Shown here: piece by piece, positions 1 through 6,134 of the stretch
Layout of the letters: every line of letters starts with the position of its first letter
Numbering within the stretch: position 1 is the stretch's first letter
Source: Candidatus Shapirobacteria bacterium
GTDB lineage: Bacteria > Patescibacteriota > Microgenomatia > UBA12405
Length of the DNA stretch: 11,175 nt
Direction: 5' to 3'
Assembly (NCBI GenBank): GCA_009885205.1
Contig: VFLE01000138.1
Location: 1 to 11,175, forward strand
The notes under the pieces: generated by a model
What the model saw: the letters and a program-made list of their open reading frames with translations, nothing else
What the model was told of the DNA's origin: nothing
Databases searched by the model: none
Made by a program: the position numbers and the translations under genes

Positions 1-267
1 GACACACTTACGGATGAACAACAAAAAAGAATAATAGAACACATGGGCGAAATTTACATAACAGAAGATAAATATCGTTTACATGCTTGTTTAGATAGCA
101 GAGCTGAACCATATCAAAATGAAGGTGTTCATAATATATGGCACATTGCATTAGAAAATGAATACTATTTTAGAAATTACGGAATATATGCGAATGGTGG
201 TCTTTTGGTAGAAACCACCAGTAAACGCATGTTGAAAGAATTATCTGGAATGCAGTTAATAGAGTAA
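1..267 (+). CDS. C-terminal end of an unrecognised protein (5' partial)
   Basis: The reading frame is open from the first base of the window to the TAA at 265-267, giving 88 residues. An ATG at 43 is in frame, but coding continues upstream of it without a stop (it begins D-T-L-T-D-E-Q-Q), so I treat this as the tail of a longer gene that starts outside the window rather than a 74-aa gene. The fragment is hydrophilic, rich in Tyr, Asn, Glu and His, with no membrane segment, no cysteine motif and no family signature I recognise. Two hairpins follow the stop directly, which fits the 3' end of a real transcription unit. A genuine small gene starting at 43 is the alternative; no early-type motif is visible in the 42 bases before it. 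Confidence 0.5.
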   Translation, partial: DTLTDEQQKRIIEHMGEIYITEDKYRLHACLDSRAEPYQNEGVHNIWHIALENEYYFRNYGIYANGGLLVETTSKRMLKELSGMQLIE

Positions 268-282
268 AAATTAGGTATGTTA

Positions 283-308
283 TCATGTAAAACGCACATT
301 TTACATGA
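283..308 (+). terminator. Hairpin 3' of the first gene (stem 1)
   Basis: TCATGTAAAA (283-292) pairs perfectly with TTTTACATGA (299-308) around a 6-base loop (293-298), 15 bases after the stop of the upstream gene. In mimivirus and relatives, mRNA 3' ends are placed at such stem-loops, so a 3'-end/polyadenylation signal is the likely role. This is inferred from structure and position only. Confidence 0.55.
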
Positions 309-314
309 GAACTA

Positions 315-335
315 GGGGAAACCTATGGTTTCCCC
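315..335 (+). terminator. Second hairpin, GGGGAAACC stem
   Basis: GGGGAAACC (315-323) pairs with GGTTTCCCC (327-335) around a TAT loop. It lies 6 bases after the previous hairpin and 79 bases before the RPB2 start. Its stem resembles the GGGAACC/GGTTCCC hairpin at 11137-11160, which suggests a recurring 3'-end element. The likely role is mRNA 3'-end formation for the upstream gene; it could also insulate RPB2. Confidence 0.55.
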
Positions 336-345
336 CTTATCATGA

Positions 346-353
346 GAAATTGA
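346..353 (+). promoter_or_regulatory. Weak candidate early promoter element before RPB2
   Basis: GAAATTGA differs at one position from the mimivirus-type early motif AAAATTGA and lies 61 bases before the RPB2 ATG, in a hairpin-free AT-rich stretch. Since exact copies stand before RPB5 and the kinase, a degenerate copy here is plausible but could be chance in AT-rich DNA. Confidence 0.25.
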
Positions 354-414
354 TTCTAGCAAAAACGAAATAGAATTATATATCCTGATTTTATACAAAC
401 GATTCCAAGATAAT

Positions 415-3400
415 ATGGATGAAGCAATCATATGGAAAATTATCGATTCGCATTTCCGCGACAATCCCCAAGCTTTAGTAAGACATCATATCGATTCGTT
501 TGACGATTTTTACAAGACCGGCATTTTTACTATTTTCAAAGAGAAAAATCCGGTACGAATTGCGTCTCAAGAGAACGAAAAAACGGGCGAATACAAAACC
601 GAGTGTAACCTGTATTTCGGAGGGAAACAGGGAAATCGATTGTATTTCGGAAAACCCGTGATTTATGATGAAGAAAACGCGCATTATATGTTTCCAAATG
701 AGGCCAGATTGCGAAATATGACATATGGCATGACCATTCATTACGATATCGAGGTTGAATTTATTACACGACTGAATCCAGGTGAAGCACCCACTCTGAT
801 TGGTGAAGAAGAAGAAAAAGAAGAAGATTCGGATAAAAACATAACCCCATCGGAAGCGGCAAAACAGCGCGACGCTATAAAAATATCGCTTGATAGCACC
901 GGATCTGTCCAGACGCATTTAGTTTTATTGGAAAAAATTTACTTGGGCAAATTTCCCATTATGTTGCAGTCGGATTTTTGTGTTTTACAAGGCGTACCAA
1001 GACAGATGAGACATACTATGGGAGAATGCCGTAATGATTTGGGAGGATATTTTATAATTGACGGAAAAGAAAAGACGATTGTTGCTCAGGAAAAATTCGC
1101 CGACAACATGTTATATATTCGGGCAATAGAAAACGACAAATATTTATATTCGGCAGAAATACGCTCCGTTTCGGAAAATGCGTCCAAGCCAATTCGCACA
1201 ATGTCGGTCAAATTAGTGGCGCCCTCTCCCTCTTATACAAATCTGAATATTGTGGTGAATATTCCCAATGTAAGGAAACCGGTCCCCCTATTTATTGTGT
1301 TTCGTGCTCTCGGAATTTTATCCGATCGAGAAATTATATCCTATTGCCTTTTGGATATGGAAAAATACGAATCGATGGTAGATCTGTTTGTCCCCTCTGT
1401 GCACGACGGCGCAAACATCTTGGCACAACATACGGCGTTGAAATACATCGCCACGTTGACCAAGGGGAAAACGGTAAATCATGCGCTCGAAGTATTATCC
1501 GATTATTTTTTGCCCCATATAGGTGAATTGACCTATAGAAAAAAGGCGTATTTTCTAGGAAATATGGTGTTTCGCCTATTGTCTGTTTATACGGGAATTG
1601 AATCGCCTACGGACCGCGACAATTTCAAATACAAACGTGTCGAATTAGTGGGGTCTTTATTATATGATTTGTTTAGAGAATATTGGAATATTCAATTACG
1701 CCAGGTATATTTACAATTTGAGAAAAAACTCTATTACAATCCGATGTATGAAACCTCGCTTTTTACCCTCATTATGGATAATTATCGCGATATATTCCGC
1801 GAAAGGACCTTGGAAAAGGGGTTTCGAAAAGCATTCAAAGGAAATTGGGGGGCACAAACTCATACCAAACGGATAGGAATTATCCAAGACGTTAATCGGC
1901 TGTCTTTCAATTCGGCGCTGAATCATTTGAGAAAAACCAATTTACCCTTGGACTCAAGTGCCAAACTCGTGGGTCCACGTCTATTGAATGGATCACAGTG
2001 GGGATTCCTGGATCCGATTGATACGCCCGATGGAGGAAGCATCGGTTTACATAAACATTTGGCCATTTCGACGTATATTACACGTGGCATGTCACGCGAA
2101 CCCATGATTGAATGGGTTCGTGAAAAATGGGGGATGAAATTGGTGGAGGAATATTCGCCAATCATTTTGTCGAGAATGACCAAAGTAATAATTAACGGAA
2201 ATTGGATAGGATCGGTAAATGAGCCGATCGAATGTGTGCAAATATTTCAATTGTATAGACGAAATGCGTTGATTCCTATTTTTACGAGCGCGGCCTTTGA
2301 TATTAAATTAAACACGATTTTTGTATATACTGACGCGGGCCGTCTATGTCGGCCCATTTTTTATCGCGATGGACAGACCGGACGCACCTCTTTTTATAAC
2401 AAAGAAATCATGAAAATGATTGAATCGGGGAATTTTTCTTGGGAACATCTTATTACTGGATTTAATGAAAAGAAGAAGGGATTGAAATTTGATGCGACCG
2501 AAATGAGGATGTACTTATTGTCTGAATTATATGAGGGCGTCCAAGACGAAACCAATCCCGCAAAAATACAAAGATTTATCGACAAAAAAGCGATTCTGGA
2601 TTATATTGATACGAGCGAGAGTGAAACGGCGATGATATGTTTAGATGTGGATGAATTCGATCAAAGTGTCCGTAATGAACCGGGAAGTGAAGAAAGACGG
2701 CTTGAGAAAAAAGCGGAAAAGAGGAAAATCTTTACCCATTGTGAAATACACGAGTCTTTTATTTTTGGAATGATGTGTAATATGATTGTGTTTCCCGAAA
2801 ATAATCCGGCTTCCCGAAATTCGTTTTCATGTGGCCAGAGTAAACAGTCGTGTTCTATGTATCATACAAATTATCAGGTGAGAATGGATAAGACCGCGGT
2901 CGTTTTGAACTATGGTCAGATACCTTTGGTAAAGACGCGATATTTGGATTATATTCAACACGAGGAAAACCCCTATGGTGAAAATGCGATTGTGGCAATT
3001 ATGTGTTATACTGGATATAATGTAGAAGATGCGGTTTTGATAAACGAGGGGGCATTGAAGCGCGGACTATTCCGCACCTCTTATTTTACAACATACGAAG
3101 CACATGAGGAAAAAACGGAAAGAGAAAATAGGATGCTCAATAAAACATTTATGAATGTAGAATCGAATCCGTTGATTGTGGGAACAAAGCCGGGGTATGA
3201 TTATAGTCAGTTGGACAAATATGGCGTAATTCGCGAAGGGACAATTGTAAATGATGAGACGGTCTTGATCGGACTTGTGTCCGTCGGCTCTTCGCCGGCG
3301 GGGAGCGCAATAACCATAGAGGCTGAATATCGCGATGATTCAAAAACACCCAAAAAGGGGCAAGTGGGGGTTGTAGAGAAAACATTTATTACGGAGGGTG

Positions 3401-5193
3401 AAGAAGGAAACCGAATTGCCAAAGTCAGAATTGTGGAACAGCGCGTACCTTCCATCGGAGATAAAATGGCGAGTCGTGCGGGGCAAAAAGGGACGATTGG
3501 ATTAATTATACCGGAGCGTGATATGCCGTTTACTAGCGCGGGAATCCAGCCGGACATTATTATAAACCCTCACGCAATACCGAGTCGCATGACGATTGGT
3601 CAATTGATTGAATGTGTGACGGGGAAAGCTTGTGCGATCTATGGTGGATTTGGTGATTGCACCGCGTTTGTAAACAAGGGATCGAAAACGGGCGTGTTTG
3701 GTGAATTATTGACCAAGGCCAATTTCCATTCTTCGGGAAATGAGATTTTGTATAACGGCATGACGGGGGAACAAATTGAATCGGAAATTTTCATTGGACC
3801 GACGTATTATATGAGATTGAAACATATGGTAAAAGACAAAATAAATTATAGAGCACAGGGTCCAAGAACGGCGCTAACCAAACAGCCGGTAAGTGGTCGC
3901 GCGAACGACGGGGGATTACGTATAGGCGAGATGGAACGCGATAGTATAATATCACATGGGGCGACCAATTTTTTGCGTGAGTCAATGATGGAGCGCGGAG
4001 ATAAATCGTATGCGGCCATCTGTAATAAAACGGGAATGTTATCCATCTATAATCCGGCAAATAATCTGTTTATGAGCCCGATGGCGGATGGACCCATACG
4101 GTTTTCCGGATCTTTTGAAAGCAACGACTTGCGGGTTGAACATGTTACAAAATACGGGCGTGATTTTAGTGTTATTTGCATTCCCTATTCCTTGAAATTA
4201 TTGGTCCAAGAATTACAAACGATCAATGTACAAATACGAATTATTACAGAAGACAATATAGAACAAATTGAAAATATGTCATATTCGAATAATATAGAGG
4301 ATCTTTTACAGCTAAAAGGTGTCGGTCCGAACGGTTTGATTCGTATTATTAAAGAAAGCATTTCGAAAAAACATGGGAATATTCTTAGAGCCCCCGCGGA
4401 CATATACACGCCCGAGGTTTCGCCTACATATCCGACTGATGTATCTCCGGCGTATCAGCCTTCCGTATTGGATGAAATTCCAGATTCGCCGAGCTATGTT
4501 CCTTATTCTCCTATGTCCACTTCTCCCGATGATTTTTATTCGCCCACTTCTCCGGAAGAGGGTCCGACGAATGAAGAAAGACGGGCCCAGGGGCAGCAAA
4601 TATATTCGCCCACTTCTCCAGAAGAGGGTCCGACAAGTGAGGAAAGACGGGCCCAAGGTCAGATGGGGGGATCTGATTTTGAAGTAGGGGATCGAGTTTT
4701 TTTACGGGGCGGAAATGCAAGACCTTGGCAAATTGCCAAAGGGGGGGACAAATTTATGACTATTGCCGCATTAGATACAACCGGATTAACAAAAGATCAG
4801 CATATTAAAGTGGTGGGCGGTGGGGAAATATATAAATCGGATAATGTCGTTTATAATAATAATAATAATAATATGAACCAGTTTGGTGGCGGAATGCCGA
4901 TGCAATTTAGCGGAGGAGGGGGAGGAATGCCGGCTTTGTCGGGAGCGACGGCGCCAATACAATTTACGTTTGCGCCCAAGATTATAACGGGAGGAAATGA
5001 CAATTCGGTGGGCGTTGATCCTGTTTCATCGGAACCGTTGATGGGGGGTGAACTCCAAGATATTGTTGTGAGACAGGATATTGCAAAAGGCATGGTGGAT
5101 GGCGGAAACAATTCCAATAATATAATAAGCGGCGGCGCGCCGTTGGAAAAAGATTTCAACAAGGGACTTTTTATAGTAAACAAGGGGAATTAA
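415..5193 (+). CDS. RPB2: DNA-directed RNA polymerase II-type subunit RPB2 with extended C-terminal tail
   Basis: This is the second-largest, catalytic-side subunit of a virus-encoded multisubunit RNA polymerase, 1592 aa against roughly 1170-1230 for cellular RPB2. RPB2 landmarks run in order: C-x-x-D-L-G-G-Y-F near 205-213 (protrusion/lobe); the fork with W-G-F-L-D-P-I-D-T-P-D-G at 529-540; T-H-C-E-I-H at 774-779; N-V-E-D at 869-872, with the acidic pair next to the active site; GDKMASRAGQKGTIG at 1015-1029 with conserved Lys 1017 and 1025; GGLRIGEMERD at 1166-1176. The anchor/clamp end follows to about 1280. The zinc-site Cys pairs are degenerate: C1203 remains, T1206 replaces its partner, and the second pair is absent. 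An acidic insert sits at 131-140. After about 1325 comes a non-canonical tail: CTD-like Y-S-P-T-S-P repeats (1331-1416), a possible SH3/KOW-like segment (1422-1480), then Asn- and Gly-rich sequence. The start at 415 gives an N-terminus (M-D-E-A-I-I-W-K-I-I-D) that fits the family. RPB5 follows 72 bases downstream. Confidence 0.97.
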   Translation: MDEAIIWKIIDSHFRDNPQALVRHHIDSFDDFYKTGIFTIFKEKNPVRIASQENEKTGEYKTECNLYFGGKQGNRLYFGKPVIYDEENAHYMFPNEARLRNMTYGMTIHYDIEVEFITRLNPGEAPTLIGEEEEKEEDSDKNITPSEAAKQRDAIKISLDSTGSVQTHLVLLEKIYLGKFPIMLQSDFCVLQGVPRQMRHTMGECRNDLGGYFIIDGKEKTIVAQEKFADNMLYIRAIENDKYLYSAEIRSVSENASKPIRTMSVKLVAPSPSYTNLNIVVNIPNVRKPVPLFIVFRALGILSDREIISYCLLDMEKYESMVDLFVPSVHDGANILAQHTALKYIATLTKGKTVNHALEVLSDYFLPHIGELTYRKKAYFLGNMVFRLLSVYTGIESPTDRDNFKYKRVELVGSLLYDLFREYWNIQLRQVYLQFEKKLYYNPMYETSLFTLIMDNYRDIFRERTLEKGFRKAFKGNWGAQTHTKRIGIIQDVNRLSFNSALNHLRKTNLPLDSSAKLVGPRLLNGSQWGFLDPIDTPDGGSIGLHKHLAISTYITRGMSREPMIEWVREKWGMKLVEEYSPIILSRMTKVIINGNWIGSVNEPIECVQIFQLYRRNALIPIFTSAAFDIKLNTIFVYTDAGRLCRPIFYRDGQTGRTSFYNKEIMKMIESGNFSWEHLITGFNEKKKGLKFDATEMRMYLLSELYEGVQDETNPAKIQRFIDKKAILDYIDTSESETAMICLDVDEFDQSVRNEPGSEERRLEKKAEKRKIFTHCEIHESFIFGMMCNMIVFPENNPASRNSFSCGQSKQSCSMYHTNYQVRMDKTAVVLNYGQIPLVKTRYLDYIQHEENPYGENAIVAIMCYTGYNVEDAVLINEGALKRGLFRTSYFTTYEAHEEKTERENRMLNKTFMNVESNPLIVGTKPGYDYSQLDKYGVIREGTIVNDETVLIGLVSVGSSPAGSAITIEAEYRDDSKTPKKGQVGVVEKTFITEGEEGNRIAKVRIVEQRVPSIGDKMASRAGQKGTIGLIIPERDMPFTSAGIQPDIIINPHAIPSRMTIGQLIECVTGKACAIYGGFGDCTAFVNKGSKTGVFGELLTKANFHSSGNEILYNGMTGEQIESEIFIGPTYYMRLKHMVKDKINYRAQGPRTALTKQPVSGRANDGGLRIGEMERDSIISHGATNFLRESMMERGDKSYAAICNKTGMLSIYNPANNLFMSPMADGPIRFSGSFESNDLRVEHVTKYGRDFSVICIPYSLKLLVQELQTINVQIRIITEDNIEQIENMSYSNNIEDLLQLKGVGPNGLIRIIKESISKKHGNILRAPADIYTPEVSPTYPTDVSPAYQPSVLDEIPDSPSYVPYSPMSTSPDDFYSPTSPEEGPTNEERRAQGQQIYSPTSPEEGPTSEERRAQGQMGGSDFEVGDRVFLRGGNARPWQIAKGGDKFMTIAALDTTGLTKDQHIKVVGGGEIYKSDNVVYNNNNNNMNQFGGGMPMQFSGGGGGMPALSGATAPIQFTFAPKIITGGNDNSVGVDPVSSEPLMGGELQDIVVRQDIAKGMVDGGNNSNNIISGGAPLEKDFNKGLFIVNKGN
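4537..4662 (+). repeat. Two 60-bp imperfect direct repeats inside RPB2, encoding CTD-like units
   Basis: The segments 4537-4596 and 4603-4662 are near-identical direct repeats with a 66-base period. Each encodes Y-S-P-T-S-P-E-E-G-P-T-(N/S)-E-E-R-R-A-Q-G-Q (RPB2 residues 1375-1394 and 1397-1416). Only a few bases differ, mostly at third positions; the single amino-acid change is Asn/Ser. This fits a duplication kept under protein-level constraint. A shorter related unit, Y-S-P-M-S-T-S-P (1364-1371), precedes them. Confidence 0.85.
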
Positions 5194-5216
5194 AGAGGCC
5201 GGACCCTCAAGATGAT

Positions 5217-5224
5217 AAAATTGA
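5217..5224 (+). promoter_or_regulatory. Early promoter motif AAAATTGA before RPB5
   Basis: This is an exact AAAATTGA, the octamer known as the early promoter of mimivirus and related viruses. It lies in the 72-base RPB2-RPB5 spacer with 41 bases between it and the RPB5 ATG. The spacing and placement between two genes argue that RPB5 has its own promoter rather than being co-transcribed with RPB2. Confidence 0.7.
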
Positions 5225-5265
5225 TATAAAAGATAATAAAAATAAATGATGGTATTATTGTATAC

Positions 5266-5907
5266 ATGTCTACCGTAAGTAGTCGCATTATTAGTATTTA
5301 CAAATCGAGAAACACGATTCTCGAATTGTTGGAGCAGCAAGATTATAGCGTCGACGATTATCTTGGATTTAGCATAAATGAAATCGACGCGATGCTCATG
5401 AATTCTCAATTGGATATGTTGGTAAAGCACAAAAATGACGAGCGAAAAATATACGTAAAATATTATTTTACGAATAAACAGACGACCAAACAAATAAAAG
5501 CCGCCGTCTTGGACGATATTATTGAGGATTTGTATTCAATCGAAGAGATTTTGACCAAGAAGGATACCTTGATTATTATTATTGACGATGAACCGAATGA
5601 TACTATTTTGGCGCGTATGAAATATTTATACGATCACGATGGCATATTTGTGGTCATACACAATATTCAGCGTCTTCAGTTCAATATATTGAAACATACA
5701 CTTGTTCCGGCAATTTCAATATTGACCGAAACGGAAACCGCCGAATTCATGAAAAAGTATAATGTGAAGGATTTGTCGCAATTGCCCGAGATTTCGCGAT
5801 TTGATCCTCAGGCGCTAGTTATCGGGCTGCGTCCGAGGCAGATTTGTTATATTAAACGCGATAGCGTGACGGCGCTGAAATATGATTATTATCGCGTATG
5901 TGTTTAG
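5266..5907 (+). CDS. RPB5: DNA-directed RNA polymerase subunit RPB5 (RPABC1)
   Basis: RPB5 is a small subunit shared by eukaryotic Pol I, II and III and lies in the lower jaw that grips downstream DNA. The protein is 213 aa, close to the yeast length. The N-terminal domain (about 1-140) is eukaryote-type and divergent, with a hydrophobic T-L-I-I-I-I-D-D-E strand at 101-109. The C-terminal assembly domain, shared with archaeal RpoH, is clear: H-T-L-V-P at 144-148, L-x-K-Y-N-V near 162-167, SQLPEI at 171-176 followed by R-F-D-P (178-181), and GLRPRQICYIKR at 187-198, ending Y-Y-R-V-C-V. It matches the family from N- to C-terminus, so it is full length. It follows RPB2 in the same orientation with its own exact early motif 41 bases upstream. 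It would join the virus polymerase with RPB2. Confidence 0.95.
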   Translation: MSTVSSRIISIYKSRNTILELLEQQDYSVDDYLGFSINEIDAMLMNSQLDMLVKHKNDERKIYVKYYFTNKQTTKQIKAAVLDDIIEDLYSIEEILTKKDTLIIIIDDEPNDTILARMKYLYDHDGIFVVIHNIQRLQFNILKHTLVPAISILTETETAEFMKKYNVKDLSQLPEISRFDPQALVIGLRPRQICYIKRDSVTALKYDYYRVCV

Positions 5908-5912
5908 ATAGC

Positions 5913-5926
5913 AGGGAACCCTCCCT
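5913..5926 (+). terminator. Short hairpin after RPB5
   Basis: AGGGA (5913-5917) can pair with TCCCT (5922-5926) across a 4-base loop, 5 bases after the RPB5 stop, followed by TTTTC. The stem is short, but the GGGAACC core matches the strong hairpin at the window end, so it may be a degenerate copy of the same 3'-end signal. Confidence 0.35.
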
Positions 5927-5968
5927 TTTCTTCATCGGTGTAAATATTTTTGCAATGTTATTATTTAT

Positions 5969-5998
5969 TTTTATTCTCTGAAAAATCCAAGAATAAAA
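5969..5998 (+). terminator. AT-rich hairpin in the RPB5-kinase spacer
   Basis: TTTTATTCT (5969-5977) pairs perfectly with AGAATAAAA (5990-5998) around a 12-base loop. It lies 61 bases after the RPB5 stop and well before the kinase promoter, so it could form the 3' end of the RPB5 mRNA. Apart from this, the short hairpin at 5913 and the early motif at 6076, I see nothing coding in 5908-6134. Confidence 0.4.
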
Positions 5999-6075
5999 TT
6001 CCAGTAATCTACCGTTTTAGAGTAGTTTATATTATTAAGGTTAGGGTAAGGAAACGATCATTTGAAAGATTAATA

Positions 6076-6083
6076 AAAATTGA
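6076..6083 (+). promoter_or_regulatory. Early promoter motif AAAATTGA before the kinase
   Basis: An exact AAAATTGA with 51 bases between it and the kinase ATG, a spacing typical of mimivirus early genes. It sits in the middle of an inverted repeat, AAAGATT (6065-6071) and AATCTTT (6083-6089). It supports the 6135 start and early expression of the kinase. Confidence 0.7.
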
Positions 6084-6134
6084 ATCTTTTGCATAACAAT
6101 TTTATATATCATACAAATATAGAAGGGGAATAGT

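Noticed and set aside
475..918. 147-aa reverse-strand ORF over the RPB2 start
   Set aside because: It includes a Phe run that is just the complement of the acidic-insert codons; it lies wholly within a well-supported gene and shows no domain.
3149..3557. Reverse-strand ORFs within RPB2 (78 and 116 aa)
   Set aside because: They overlap the most conserved catalytic region of RPB2 and look like shadows of its codon pattern.
4312..4720. Alternative-frame ORFs on both strands over the RPB2 tail, with repeated motifs
   Set aside because: Their repeats come from the 60-bp duplication read in other frames. The RPB2 frame is favoured because changes between the copies preserve its protein sequence.
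5026..5493. 155-aa reverse-strand ORF spanning the RPB2-RPB5 junction
   Set aside because: It overlaps the coding ends of both genes and the spacer with the RPB5 promoter; no recognisable domain.
5908..6134. A gene, tRNA or small RNA in the longest spacer
   Set aside because: Only tiny ORFs (for example from the ATG at 5955) and no cloverleaf-like pattern; the content is explained by hairpins and the kinase promoter.
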